Positions 8,765-18,019 of a stretch of DNA of 64,000 nt are shown piece after piece. The position numbers and the translations under genes are program-made. Positions within the stretch are counted from its first letter, which is position 1. Each line of letters begins with the position of its first letter. The notes under the pieces are model-generated. The model was given only the letters and a program-made list of their open reading frames with translations. It made no database searches and was not told the origin of the DNA. The DNA is from Erysipelotrichaceae bacterium (lineage in GTDB: Bacteria; Bacillota_I; Bacilli_A; Erysipelotrichales; Erysipelotrichaceae). The DNA lies in contig DPJD01000001.1 in assembly GCA_003543215.1 (NCBI GenBank), positions 740,860 through 804,859 of the forward strand, read 5' to 3'.

Positions 8765-8773
8765 TGGCAAAAT
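8765..8773 (+). promoter_or_regulatory. Candidate extended -10 of the 8780 gene
   Basis: TGG-CAAAAT followed by exactly 6 bases and the ATG. The hexamer is weaker (4 of 6 to consensus), but the geometry matches the other leaderless candidates in the window. Confidence 0.35.
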
Positions 8774-8779
8774 ACTTTC

Positions 8780-9430
8780 ATGACGACAAAAAAAACACTG
8801 GTAATTACCCTTGACGACTTTATTTTTGAGCATTACAAAATCAAGCAAAACATCTGGAAAAAAATCGCCAAAGAGCACAAACTCAAACTGAGCGATACCT
8901 TCTTGATGGGACACTATGATGCACACCTAGAAAAACGCGAAAAACTTGAACGTGAATATCGATTGATTGCACCCTATGTTCAAGAAGTAGAGGCACGTTA
9001 TCAAAACGTAGTATCAAGCACACTTTTAGAACCCACAGTCAAGTCAGATCATCTTGATAAAATCTTTAAATGGGCTGATCGTTTTGATTTGTATTTCATT
9101 ACGAATCATCGCATTGAACAAATCAGAAACCTACTTGAAAAAACAAAAATCGAGCTTGATGCTGAACGAATCTTCAGTACGAAACAGGTTCTCAACGCAA
9201 AACCTGAAGCGGATATTTATTTAAAATTGGCTCGCTTGCGTAATATCAAACCCAACACAATGATTATATTAGATGCAACACTCAATGGTGTTCAAGCTTC
9301 ACATCTCGCAAATGCGAAAGGGCTATTTCTAGCCCAGTACATGCGTCCCGATCAATCGATCAAGGATTTTGCGTTTGCATACTTCAATACACTTGATGAA
9401 GTGGATGCATATTTAGAAAATTCATTCTAA
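8780..9430 (+). CDS. HAD-superfamily protein lacking the nucleophile
   Basis: A 216-residue protein with the layout of a beta-phosphoglucomutase-like HAD enzyme: cap helices at about residues 20-85, motif II (YFITNH), motif III Lys (NAKPEADIY) and motif IV (IILDATLNGVQAS). Motif I, normally D-x-D-G-T, reads TLDDF, so the nucleophilic Asp appears replaced by Thr or the second Asp by Phe. It is probably not an active phosphatase. It is divergent from yqeG, and its last bases overlap the end of parC. Function unknown. Confidence 0.7.
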   Translation: MTTKKTLVITLDDFIFEHYKIKQNIWKKIAKEHKLKLSDTFLMGHYDAHLEKREKLEREYRLIAPYVQEVEARYQNVVSSTLLEPTVKSDHLDKIFKWADRFDLYFITNHRIEQIRNLLEKTKIELDAERIFSTKQVLNAKPEADIYLKLARLRNIKPNTMIILDATLNGVQASHLANAKGLFLAQYMRPDQSIKDFAFAYFNTLDEVDAYLENSF

Positions 9431-11956
9431 ATCAAAATGGATGAACTCAACTTCATGATGTTCTTCCGTCTTAGGATCCTCAATCATTTGTGGATCTTTT
9501 ATTTCCTTAGGATCCTCAATCACTTGAGGGTCTTTTTCTTCGGGTTTGAAATCAACGATACGCACATCCTCAATCCGCTTGACGATATAGAAATCTTTGA
9601 CATCACTGACTTGACTGAAAGTCTGAGATTTATCCATCAAACTGATGTCTTTGGCTTGGATCCAACGCTTGTCATCATGTGTGATACGAATATCATCGTA
9701 AACTTGTGCTGCTTGAACATAGGTAAGGATTTGAGGATTTGACTTGACCTTCTTCGCAATTAATTCTCCTTTTGCAGGTCGATTGAATGATGTGATTTCA
9801 CTTGTCTTGATGCGCTTCATCAAACCACTTTCACACACAAAGACAAGATTGTTTTGGTTGGATAATGCACAAGCATAGGCGATCTTATCATGTACTTGCA
9901 AATTCATGGCTTTGACACCTTTTGCTTTTGGTTGTGATGTCGGGACCATGTCGATGTGATAGCGGACACAATAGCCTTCTTGCGACACAAGCACCAGTTC
10001 TTCATCCGGATAAGTGATAAAACTTGCGACAAGCTTATCACCTTTGGATAGAACCATCGCATCATAGGTCTTCGAGAGTCTGGAGACTAGATAATCTTTA
10101 ATCAAACTTCGTTTGATATTCCCGTTTTGTGAAACTGAAACGATATATGCATCTGTCTCAAAGTTCTTGATCAGATGTGCTGAGATGAGCTTAGTGTGAT
10201 CATCTGCTTTTAAATAGTGACCATAATGATTGCCTAAGTCTTTCCATTTACTCTCTTCAAGTGTATGTAAAGGAATCAAAGCATAGGTGCCTAGATCATT
10301 AATCAACAACAAATGATCATAGGTTTCTGCCTCAATCACACCAATCAATTCATCTTTATCTTTAAGAGCAGGCAGAATCCCTTCACTGGATTGATATGAC
10401 CGAATCGAAACACGTTTGATATAGCCATCGCGACTCACCGTCACAACTGTCTTCTCATTGGTGATCATGCTCATCTTATCAATGACGATTTCCTCAACTT
10501 CGGCTTCAATCTTAGAACGACGAGGTGTATCGAAGCGCTTTAAAATTTCTTGGAATTCTTTCAAGATGACATTTCTTAACAGACTCTCATTTTCAATGAT
10601 GCCCTTCAGACGTTGCATTTCAACACTCAATTCAGCCAATTCATTCTTAAGCTCAAGGATATCCGTATTCGTCAATCGATACAGACGAAGACTGACGATG
10701 GCTTCAGCTTGGGCTTCCGTAAAGCTGAAACGAACAATGAGATTGTTCTTCGCATCGGCTTTGTCTTTGGATGAACGAATGATCATGATGACTTCATCCA
10801 AAACAGATATCGCCTTAACCAACCCTTCTAAGATATGCATGCGCTTTTCAATTTCAGCCAATTGGTATTTCGAACGTCTCAAAACGACTTCTTTTCTGAA
10901 ATCGATGAACGCATCCAAAACCGTCATGACACCACTTAAAACAGGTCTTTGCTTAATGATTGAAACCATATTGTAGTTGAAATAGATCTGACAATCGGTA
11001 TTCTTATAAAGATAATTCAAAATCATCTGCGCATCATTCTCTTTACGGATATCCAGAACGATGCGTAGGCCTGTACGATCGGATTCATCCCGAACATCCA
11101 AGATGCCATCAATGCTCTTATTGATGCGAATATCATCCATCTTTTTAACGAGATTGCTTTTGATGACTTCAAAAGGTATTTCAGTGATTACGATTTGTTG
11201 GATGTTCTTGACTTGTACGATTTCAGCCTTCGCACGAATGACCACTCTTCCCTTACCCGTCTCAAATGCATCCATGATACCCTTGCGTCCTTGTACGATT
11301 CCCCCAGTCGGAAAATCAGGACCCAACATGATGCCAGCGATTTCTTTAATTGTCGCCTCTGGATGATTCAAACGATACATACTCGCTTCCACAACCTCAC
11401 GTAAATTGTGAGGTGGAATATTGGTCGCATAACCCGCCGCAATCCCACTGGTTCCGTTGACTAAAAGTTCTGGAACCAAGGCTGGTAATACTGAAGGTTC
11501 TAAGGTTGTATCATCAAAGTTCGATGTGAAATTTACGGTGTCTTGATCGATATCTTTAAGCAATGCCTGACCAAAAGGAGCCAATCGCGCTTCAGTATAA
11601 CGCATCGCAGCAGCTGGATCATCATCGATTGAACCGTTATTCCCTTGCATATCAACCAGAGGTAGATTCATCTTCCAAGTCTGGCTCAGACGAACCATGG
11701 CTTCATAAACACTGGAATCCCCATGAGGATGGAAATTACCGATGACCAAACCTACAGTTTTAGCGGACTTACGATACGGTTTATCCATCGTATTCCCATC
11801 ACTGAACATCGCATATAAAATACGACGTTGAACAGGCTTCAAACCATCGCGCACATCCGGTAGCGCACGTTCTTGAATAATATATTTAGAATAACGTCCA
11901 AAACGATCGGACATGATTGTTTCAAGCGAATTCTGATTTAAGTCCAATTTATCCAT
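9422..11956 (-). CDS. parC: DNA topoisomerase IV subunit A
   Basis: DNA cleavage subunit of topoisomerase IV, which unlinks daughter chromosomes; 844 residues. The start matches the family (DRFGRYSKYIIQERALPDVR), and the catalytic Tyr lies in AAMRYTEARL near residue 120. No GyrA-box (QRRGGKG) is seen among the C-terminal beta-pinwheel blades, which favours ParC over GyrA. The ATG at 11956 has a strong GGAG site and overlaps parE by 8 bases. The extreme C-terminus is an acidic tail with repeated D-P-x-x-I units (EDPKEIKDPQMIEDPK), encoded by a duplicated 17-base DNA segment. Confidence 0.94.
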   Translation of the reverse strand: MDKLDLNQNSLETIMSDRFGRYSKYIIQERALPDVRDGLKPVQRRILYAMFSDGNTMDKPYRKSAKTVGLVIGNFHPHGDSSVYEAMVRLSQTWKMNLPLVDMQGNNGSIDDDPAAAMRYTEARLAPFGQALLKDIDQDTVNFTSNFDDTTLEPSVLPALVPELLVNGTSGIAAGYATNIPPHNLREVVEASMYRLNHPEATIKEIAGIMLGPDFPTGGIVQGRKGIMDAFETGKGRVVIRAKAEIVQVKNIQQIVITEIPFEVIKSNLVKKMDDIRINKSIDGILDVRDESDRTGLRIVLDIRKENDAQMILNYLYKNTDCQIYFNYNMVSIIKQRPVLSGVMTVLDAFIDFRKEVVLRRSKYQLAEIEKRMHILEGLVKAISVLDEVIMIIRSSKDKADAKNNLIVRFSFTEAQAEAIVSLRLYRLTNTDILELKNELAELSVEMQRLKGIIENESLLRNVILKEFQEILKRFDTPRRSKIEAEVEEIVIDKMSMITNEKTVVTVSRDGYIKRVSIRSYQSSEGILPALKDKDELIGVIEAETYDHLLLINDLGTYALIPLHTLEESKWKDLGNHYGHYLKADDHTKLISAHLIKNFETDAYIVSVSQNGNIKRSLIKDYLVSRLSKTYDAMVLSKGDKLVASFITYPDEELVLVSQEGYCVRYHIDMVPTSQPKAKGVKAMNLQVHDKIAYACALSNQNNLVFVCESGLMKRIKTSEITSFNRPAKGELIAKKVKSNPQILTYVQAAQVYDDIRITHDDKRWIQAKDISLMDKSQTFSQVSDVKDFYIVKRIEDVRIVDFKPEEKDPQVIEDPKEIKDPQMIEDPKTEEHHEVEFIHFDLE

Positions 11957-13877
11957 TCTTAGCCGTCTCCTTTGCAAAATCATCCTCTAAGGTAAAGGAA
12001 ACATGTTTCTCAATCCAATCCCGTCTGAGATCCGCCTTATCCCCCATTAAAACCGAAACGACACGTTGCGCAATCAAGGCATCCCCAAGATTCAACTGAA
12101 TCAAAGTACGATGTGCCGGATCCATGGTTGTCTCCCACAATTGTGAGGCATTCATTTCACCCAATCCTTTATAACGTTGAATTTCTACTTTACCCCACTC
12201 TTGCATCAGAGCTTTGAGTTCTTCATCGGTGTAGAGATATTTGAATTGTTTACCCTTTGAAACACGGTAAAGCGGTGGTTGAGCAAGATACACATGCCCA
12301 TGTTCGATCAAAGGCCGCATGTATCGATAAAAGAATGTGAGCAATAAGACTTGAATATGTGCTCCATCGGTATCGGCATCGGTCATGATGATGACTTTAT
12401 TGTAGTTGATATCCTTGATGTCGAATTCACTCCCCACACCCGCCCCTAAAGCGTGGATGATCGTATTCAACTCTTCATTTTTTTCAATATCCGCAACACT
12501 TGCTTTTTCTGTATTCAAAACCTTACCACGTAATGGCAAGATGGCTTGAATTTTACTGTCACGTCCCTGTTTGGCACTTCCACCCGCAGAATCCCCTTCC
12601 ACGAGAAAGAGTTCTGCCTTACGCACATCTTTCGATTGCGCAGGTGCTAGTTTCCCAGAAAGCAAACGCTCACTCTTACCGTTCTTCTTTCCCTTACGCG
12701 CATCTTCACGTGCACGACGAGCAGCTTCACGAACTGTTGAAGCTTTTTGAATCTTCTTTAGAATCGCATTCGCCAATTCACGATGTTCTTCGAGATAGTA
12801 GGTTAATTGTTCCTGCACGATGGCTTCCATTGCGGATCGTGCTTCATTGGTGCCCAATTTCCCTTTGGTTTGTCCTTCGAATTGAAGTAGATTTTCAGGA
12901 ATGCTTACAGAAATGACCGAAGTACAGCCTTCCCTGACATCATTGCCTTCAAAATTCTTATCTTTATCTTTAAGCACGCCGATCTTGCGAGCAAAATCAT
13001 TCATGACCTTCGTCAATGCGGACTTATAACCCACTTCATGGGTTCCCCCATCAACTGTGCGAACCAAGTTGACAAACGAATAGGTGTTTTCCTGATAATC
13101 ATCCGTATATTGTAAAGCACATTGAACGGAGATCTCCCCGACATTACCCTCAAACGATACCGGTTCGTGCATTGCTGTCCGATCCTCGTTCAAGAATTCA
13201 ATGAAATTAATCAAACCATTACTGTATTGAAAAACATCCACTTGACCATTGCGTTCATCTTTGACCGTAAGCTTGATGCCCTTTAAAAGAAAAGCACTTT
13301 CCTGAGCACGCTCACGAATCAATTCCGCATCAAAATTAATCTTACCGAAAATCTTTTCATCCGGTTTGAATGTGACTGTACTGCCTGTTTTATTGGTCTT
13401 GCCAAGAGTTTCAAGCGCAGATACTTTGGATCCCCCTTTACTGAAAACCATACGATGGATTGAGCCTTGATAGTGCACCACAACTTCCATCCATTCACTC
13501 AAAGCATTGACGACACTCGCCCCAACACCATGTAAACCTCCAGAACGTTTATACCCACCTTCTGCTGAAAACTTTCCCCCTGCATGGAGAACTGTGAATA
13601 TGACTTGTAAAGTAGAGACACCTGAGGCATGTTTCCCAACTGGCATCCCACGACCTTCATCTTCGATCTTAATTGTATTGTCTTTACCAATGGTGATGAC
13701 GATGTGTTTGCCAAAACCATTCATTGCTTCATCGATCGCATTATCGAGAATTTCCCATACACAATGATGTAAGCCACGACTATCGGTCGAGCCGATGTAC
13801 ATCCCCGGACGTTTACGAACAGCATCCAAACCTTCTAATATTTGAATACTTTGCTCATCATATTGTCTTGTTGCCAT
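11949..13877 (-). CDS. parE: DNA topoisomerase IV subunit B
   Basis: ATPase subunit of topoisomerase IV, 642 residues. The GHKL ATP site (EILDNAIDEAMNG, DEGRGMPV, GLHGVGASVVNALS), the transducer region and the TOPRIM acids (EGDSAGGSA and DADTDGAH) are all present. The divergent plsY neighbour and the linked parC are the usual context of parE, which separates it from gyrB. The ATG is preceded by AAGGAG. Confidence 0.95.
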   Translation of the reverse strand: MATRQYDEQSIQILEGLDAVRKRPGMYIGSTDSRGLHHCVWEILDNAIDEAMNGFGKHIVITIGKDNTIKIEDEGRGMPVGKHASGVSTLQVIFTVLHAGGKFSAEGGYKRSGGLHGVGASVVNALSEWMEVVVHYQGSIHRMVFSKGGSKVSALETLGKTNKTGSTVTFKPDEKIFGKINFDAELIRERAQESAFLLKGIKLTVKDERNGQVDVFQYSNGLINFIEFLNEDRTAMHEPVSFEGNVGEISVQCALQYTDDYQENTYSFVNLVRTVDGGTHEVGYKSALTKVMNDFARKIGVLKDKDKNFEGNDVREGCTSVISVSIPENLLQFEGQTKGKLGTNEARSAMEAIVQEQLTYYLEEHRELANAILKKIQKASTVREAARRAREDARKGKKNGKSERLLSGKLAPAQSKDVRKAELFLVEGDSAGGSAKQGRDSKIQAILPLRGKVLNTEKASVADIEKNEELNTIIHALGAGVGSEFDIKDINYNKVIIMTDADTDGAHIQVLLLTFFYRYMRPLIEHGHVYLAQPPLYRVSKGKQFKYLYTDEELKALMQEWGKVEIQRYKGLGEMNASQLWETTMDPAHRTLIQLNLGDALIAQRVVSVLMGDKADLRRDWIEKHVSFTLEDDFAKETAKNG

Positions 13878-13898
13878 AAAAACTCCTTCTACTCATCT

Positions 13899-13904
13899 AT
13901 TATA
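13899..13904 (-). promoter_or_regulatory. -10 box of the parE-parC operon
   Basis: TATAAT on the minus strand, about 21 bases upstream of the parE ATG, with an AAGGAG ribosome site in the leader. No convincing -35. Confidence 0.55.
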
Positions 13905-13925
13905 CAATATCAACGTTTTTTTTAA

Positions 13926-13954
13926 ATGACCGATGTGTTGTGATTTGCTATAAT
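13926..13954 (+). promoter_or_regulatory. Promoter of plsY
   Basis: -35 ATGACC, a 17-base spacer and -10 TATAAT with an extended TGC. The leader then carries an AGAGAGG ribosome site 6 bases before the ATG. Confidence 0.7.
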
Positions 13955-13977
13955 GAGTCCGTAAAGAGAGGTAAATT

Positions 13978-14589
13978 ATGATTGATCCTAAACTAATTTT
14001 GGCAATCGTTTTTGGTTATTTGTTTGGGTCTATCCCTTTTGCACTAATTATCGGTAAAGTCTTCTACAAAACCGATATCCGAACAAAAGGGAGCGGAAAT
14101 CTTGGTGGGACGAACGCTGGCCGTGTCTTGGGTAAGACAGCAGGGATCAGTGTCACTGTATTTGATGTGCTTAAAGCTACCATCGCAATTTTGATCGTAT
14201 ATCAATTTGCACCACAGTATGCTGCAATCGCAGGCGTCTTTGCGGCAATTGGACATAGTTATCCGATATTTGCACAGTTCAAGGGTGGTAAAGCCGTATC
14301 CACTGCTGCAGGTTATTTATTAGGAGCAGCCATTATCGTCAATCAAGTGATTCTATTGTTCATCGTTCCTGCTTCACTGTTTTTCATTATCTTAAAACTA
14401 ACAAAGTATGCTTCCTTAGCATCCATGGTAGCTGCAACGATTTCCATCTTCATCGCTTATTTTGCGACAGATGGAGATTGGATTTTCACACTCAACTTCA
14501 TTCTAATCGACATCTTGATTTTCTATCGTCATCGAGCCAACATCAAACGTCTCTTGAATGGCACCGAAACAAAAGTAACTTGGATATAA
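13978..14589 (+). CDS. plsY: Acyl-phosphate:glycerol-3-phosphate acyltransferase
   Basis: Integral membrane enzyme for the first step of phospholipid synthesis, using acyl-phosphate made by PlsX. The 203-residue size is usual. About five hydrophobic segments are visible, along with the family motifs GSGNLGGTNAGR (near residue 38) and GHSYPIFAQFKGGKAVST (near residue 90). It is transcribed divergently from parE, as in many Firmicutes. PlsC, which acts next, is encoded at 58.6-59.3 kb. Confidence 0.95.
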   Translation: MIDPKLILAIVFGYLFGSIPFALIIGKVFYKTDIRTKGSGNLGGTNAGRVLGKTAGISVTVFDVLKATIAILIVYQFAPQYAAIAGVFAAIGHSYPIFAQFKGGKAVSTAAGYLLGAAIIVNQVILLFIVPASLFFIILKLTKYASLASMVAATISIFIAYFATDGDWIFTLNFILIDILIFYRHRANIKRLLNGTETKVTWI

Positions 14590-14612
14590 AAAAAGGACTG
14601 ATGTCCTTTTTT
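14588..14612. terminator. Bidirectional intrinsic terminator
   Basis: AAAAAAAGGAC and GTCCTTTTTT flank a 4-base loop between plsY and the convergent small membrane protein gene. Confidence 0.8.
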
Positions 14613-14826
14613 ATTGATACTGATTCATGGATTTCATGATTTGCTTGATTTGCGCCTCGGACGGTTTGCGTCCCATTTGCATGTACATCGCACGAATCAT
14701 TTTCTCATTGATCGGAGGATTGTCTTTCAGTTGTTTCAAAAATGTCTTACGCGTGAAATAGTACCCTAAGCCACCACCAATAAGAATCCCAAATATCAAG
14801 CTTAAAATCGAAGTTAAGAATTCCAT
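14611..14826 (-). CDS. YneF-family (UPF0154) small membrane protein
   Basis: A 71-residue protein with one N-terminal glycine-rich membrane helix (ILSLIFGILIGGGLGYYF) and a conserved cytoplasmic tail (KDNPPINEKMIRAMYMQMG, then QIKQIMKSMNQ). This is the signature of the YneF/UPF0154 family, whose function is unknown. A GGATGG ribosome site precedes the ATG. Confidence 0.85.
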   Translation of the reverse strand: MEFLTSILSLIFGILIGGGLGYYFTRKTFLKQLKDNPPINEKMIRAMYMQMGRKPSEAQIKQIMKSMNQYQ

Positions 14827-15068
14827 AATTTAACCATCCTTACTGGTATAGAATACCTTTTTTTTAATGATAATTCAAGACTAACATAAATAGTGAAAGA
14901 TATCACATACCAGCAAGTACGAGTTACTATTTAAACTACAAATTAAGTTGAAGCCACCCACTGGCGAGGATGTGCTATTTTACCTCCTTTGAAAGTAGTT
15001 TACTATGTAAGAGAATAAAATAAATTAAAATGGCGCATCAATCGAAAATTAGCCCTTATTCACCCATT
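14827..15068. other. Non-coding gap before the AT-rich gene
   Basis: This 242-base gap has no credible coding frame. It holds the upstream region of the YneF-like gene. A minus-strand AAAGGAGG at about 14990-14997 is followed by no ATG frame. A 9-bp inverted repeat (TTAAAATGG / CCATTTTAA, 15025-15072) overlaps the stop codon of the next gene and may be a weak terminator. Confidence 0.5.
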
Positions 15069-16112
15069 TTAATAAAAATAAGCACTTTGCCAAGCAATAA
15101 ATTCTCGCAAGTCTTTGACATGATTAATTTTCTCTAATGTTCGCCTAAAGAGTAGAATTGAGAAGTGTCGAGGATAAGGTTCATGAATTAGAAAATGTTC
15201 ATATAAGTAATGTGCATCGTGTTGGTCATATTTCTTTGCCAAATACACACGCTTGAATGCTTTTGAGAATTGTTTATTGTTTGTTTCAAAAAGTTTAAAC
15301 AATTGAACTAAATATGCTTCCTCTGTTAAGGTACTTTTTTTATTCATCAATTCGATCGATTCTCTAAACTTCTCTATAAATCTATATAAGTAACTCTCTT
15401 TATTAATATTTGAAATCTTTTGAAAATAAACTTTATATAATTTGAACAGGTTTCCTGAATGCAAAAATTTTAAAGAGTGTAACAGCTCTTCTTGATGTGA
15501 ACATCGCTCGATTGAATCATGAGTATTGATAAACAAAGGCCATAAATCGGGATCGAAATAACTTGAATAGGCGAAATAGTGTAATAGTATTTGTTGAATA
15601 TTTTCATTCAGACAGTAAAGTATTTCATTTAAGTAAATGAAATCCTTCTTGGTGAGTGACTCTCCCGTCTCAAACCAATCAAAAATACATTGGATGGCCT
15701 TAAGATCCAATTGCCACAAAAAATCATGATTGAAGGCTTTTGAATGCTTCAAAATATCTGCACGTAATAGTTTGACATCCTTACAGTCGATAAAAAAAAG
15801 ATCAGCTAAGCATTGGCATAGATAATCTTGAGTCTCAATATTGTTTTTGTTGTAGATATAGCTTAACTTGAATTTCTTCAAAAGAAAATCGTAGATATAC
15901 ACCTCTGCAATAATCAAATTACGTTCAATCTTCGATAAAATCTTAACTGAGCAAATCTGCTTAAGGTTCAATACCTCATACTCTGTGTCATTTGGAGAGA
16001 TCTTCACAAATTCGAACTGCTTAAATTGACCTAAATTGTCTTTGTTCAATAACTTTTTCCTAAGATACTTTATGTAATGATTAATTCTTTGATATATTTT
16101 ATTTTGATCCAT
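15069..16112 (-). CDS. Unrecognised AT-rich 347-residue protein
   Basis: I do not recognise a family. The protein is rich in Lys, Asn, Ile, Tyr, Phe and Leu and appears mostly helical. It has no clear signal peptide, membrane span, Walker box or Cys cluster. Its base composition is visibly more AT-rich than all neighbours, which suggests recent acquisition or relaxed selection. The start overlaps the end of the ABC exporter by 14 bases, so it is probably co-transcribed and may be coupled to it. Several clustered aromatic and His residues are seen (e.g. HYFAYSSYFDPDLWP near residue 185). No function is proposed. Confidence 0.7.
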   Translation of the reverse strand: MDQNKIYQRINHYIKYLRKKLLNKDNLGQFKQFEFVKISPNDTEYEVLNLKQICSVKILSKIERNLIIAEVYIYDFLLKKFKLSYIYNKNNIETQDYLCQCLADLFFIDCKDVKLLRADILKHSKAFNHDFLWQLDLKAIQCIFDWFETGESLTKKDFIYLNEILYCLNENIQQILLHYFAYSSYFDPDLWPLFINTHDSIERCSHQEELLHSLKFLHSGNLFKLYKVYFQKISNINKESYLYRFIEKFRESIELMNKKSTLTEEAYLVQLFKLFETNNKQFSKAFKRVYLAKKYDQHDAHYLYEHFLIHEPYPRHFSILLFRRTLEKINHVKDLREFIAWQSAYFY

Positions 16113-17829
16113 TGTAGATACTTTCTTTAGTATAGAGTTGATAATAAACCCCCTCCAAAGACATCAAGTCTTCGTGACGACCCTCTTCCACGATCCCATG
16201 AGGTGTCAATACATAAATCCAATCCGCATCCTTAATCGTTGATAAACGATGTGCCACAATCAAACTTGTTCGATTTTTACTTAAATCATTCAAAGTCTTT
16301 TGAATTTCTTTTTCTGTTTGATTATCCAAAGCACTTGTTGCTTCGTCAAAAATCAGAATCTTAGGATTCTTCAAAAACACACGTGCGAGCGCAATCCGCT
16401 GTCGTTGCCCACCCGAAAGTGTCACGCCACGCTCGCCAATTTGAGTATGGATGCCCTCTTCCAACTGCTCAATAAATTCCCATGCTTGTGCCTTCTTTGC
16501 GGCATCAATGATCTCTTCCTCACTTGCATCCATTTTCCCATAACGAATATTCTGCAATATCGTTCCACCAAAAATGAAGACATCTTGTTGGACGATGCCA
16601 ATGTGATGTCTTAAACTGTTCAATTGAATCTCTTGGATATCCTTGCCATCGATTCGAATTTGGCCATCACTCAGTTCATAAAAACGAGGAATCAAGCTAC
16701 ACAGTGTTGATTTACCACCACCACTCGGCCCAACAAAAGCAACTTTCGTTCCTGCCTTGATTGAAAGAGAAAGATCTTTTAAAACATGTCGATCTCCTTC
16801 TTCGTCATATTGGAAACTTACATGTTCAAAAGCAATATCTCCCTTGATATCCGATAATACTTCAGCATTCGCATGATCATTTTGTTTTGGAATTTCCATG
16901 ATTTCGATAAAACGCTCAAATCCTGCCATAGCCTGATTGTACATCATGATAAAGGCAGAAATCTTTGTGATGGGTTGTTGGAATAATTGAACATAGAGAA
17001 TGAATTCCACCAAAGAACCTACTGTCATTCGATCTTGAATGACAAGGTACCCACCCACAAACAGCACCATCCATGTGATCAACATGACAAAGAACTTCAC
17101 TGTCACACCAAACTCTGCCATAACCTTCAAAGCACCTTGCCGTGAAACCAAGAAGCGCGCATTGCCTAAGGCGAAATCCTCACTCTCACTCTCTTCAGCC
17201 GTAAAAGCCTTGACGACACGAATGCCAGAAAAATTGCTTTCAACCCGTGCGTTGATTTCAGCCAAACGTTCACGCATCACGCGAAATGCTTTACGAAACT
17301 TGAGATTCTGGCGTACACCAATGAAAATCATCAGCGGAACCAAAACCGTCATGACAATCGCCAACTCAAGATTGCTGGTGTACATCATATAGAAACTTCC
17401 TACCAACAAAACAATTGAAATCAGCAGATCTTCAGGACCATGATGCGCAACTTCTGAGATATCGTTCAAATCATTGACCAAGCGCGACATCAATTTTCCA
17501 ACTTTCATACGATCAAAGTATTGGATCGGTAAGCCTTGGATGTGATTGAAGAGATCATTGCGCATATCACGTTCCATGCGAACACCCAAGACATGCCCCC
17601 AATACTCCACAACATACTGTAGTAACACACGCACAATAAAAAACATCCCCAAAATCAACAACCATCCGATCAAACGTTGGAATTTCTGTTCAGGTATGAT
17701 GCTTGAAATCAGATAATTCGTAAAACGAGGTGTGATCAGATCAATGGATGCGATTAAAATTGCTGAAATAATATCCAACAAGAAGAGATGCTTATACGGT
17801 TTGTAGTAAGTGATGAATCTTTTTATCAT
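16099..17829 (-). CDS. ABC exporter, fused permease and ATPase
   Basis: A 576-residue half-transporter of the MsbA/LmrA/BmrA type. Six membrane helices occupy residues 1-310. The ATPase domain carries Walker A (GPSGGGKST near 370), the signature LSGGQ, Walker B (ILIFDEATSALD) and the H-loop (VAHRLST). Such proteins work as homodimers, or as heterodimers with a second half-transporter; none is adjacent. The substrate cannot be read from the sequence. It begins just after the 6S RNA terminator without an evident Shine-Dalgarno. Confidence 0.9.
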   Translation of the reverse strand: MIKRFITYYKPYKHLFLLDIISAILIASIDLITPRFTNYLISSIIPEQKFQRLIGWLLILGMFFIVRVLLQYVVEYWGHVLGVRMERDMRNDLFNHIQGLPIQYFDRMKVGKLMSRLVNDLNDISEVAHHGPEDLLISIVLLVGSFYMMYTSNLELAIVMTVLVPLMIFIGVRQNLKFRKAFRVMRERLAEINARVESNFSGIRVVKAFTAEESESEDFALGNARFLVSRQGALKVMAEFGVTVKFFVMLITWMVLFVGGYLVIQDRMTVGSLVEFILYVQLFQQPITKISAFIMMYNQAMAGFERFIEIMEIPKQNDHANAEVLSDIKGDIAFEHVSFQYDEEGDRHVLKDLSLSIKAGTKVAFVGPSGGGKSTLCSLIPRFYELSDGQIRIDGKDIQEIQLNSLRHHIGIVQQDVFIFGGTILQNIRYGKMDASEEEIIDAAKKAQAWEFIEQLEEGIHTQIGERGVTLSGGQRQRIALARVFLKNPKILIFDEATSALDNQTEKEIQKTLNDLSKNRTSLIVAHRLSTIKDADWIYVLTPHGIVEEGRHEDLMSLEGVYYQLYTKESIYNGSK

Positions 17830-17835
17830 AGCAAT

Positions 17836-18015
17836 ATAAAACCCGTAATAACGGGTTTAAATAGAGTCCCAAAAGGTGATATATTCCCTGGTTTATCAGG
17901 TGGGTAACATGTGCTTAATCTTAGGATTCCAAGCAATGCCCGGCATTCACACAAATAAGCAACTTCCGTTTCCCTTATATCGAAGTGTCGGAAATAACGT
18001 GATCCTTTTGGGTAC
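17836..18015 (-). ncRNA. ssrS: 6S RNA
   Basis: A roughly 180-base transcript with its own strong promoter and intrinsic terminator and no reading frame. The ends close into a stem: CCCAAAAGG (18004-18012) pairs with CCTTTTGGG (17868-17876). Internally there are further complementary arms around a large central bulge, as in 6S RNA, which mimics an open promoter and binds the housekeeping RNA polymerase. Location directly downstream of aspS is the same as for Bacillus 6S-1 RNA. The call rests on size, closing stem and context, not on a covariance model. Confidence 0.72.
17839..17858 (-). terminator. Terminator of the 6S RNA gene
   Basis: AAACCCGT and ACGGGTTT form an 8-bp stem with a 4-base loop, followed on the minus strand by a short T-rich run. 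Confidence 0.7.
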
Positions 18016-18019
18016 TTAA

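Noticed and set aside
8704..8781. Longer yqeG starting at 8781
   Set aside because: The added residues are not family-like, cover the promoter, and would overlap the divergent ATG at 8780.
10458..10976. 172-codon plus-strand frame inside parC
   Set aside because: Lies fully antisense to a secure topoisomerase gene, is Ser/Arg/Met-rich, and has no ribosome site; a shadow of parC codon use.
9422..13877. Reading the topoisomerase pair as gyrA/gyrB
   Set aside because: The plsY neighbour, the B-before-A order with an 8-base overlap, and the lack of a GyrA-box all favour parC/parE.
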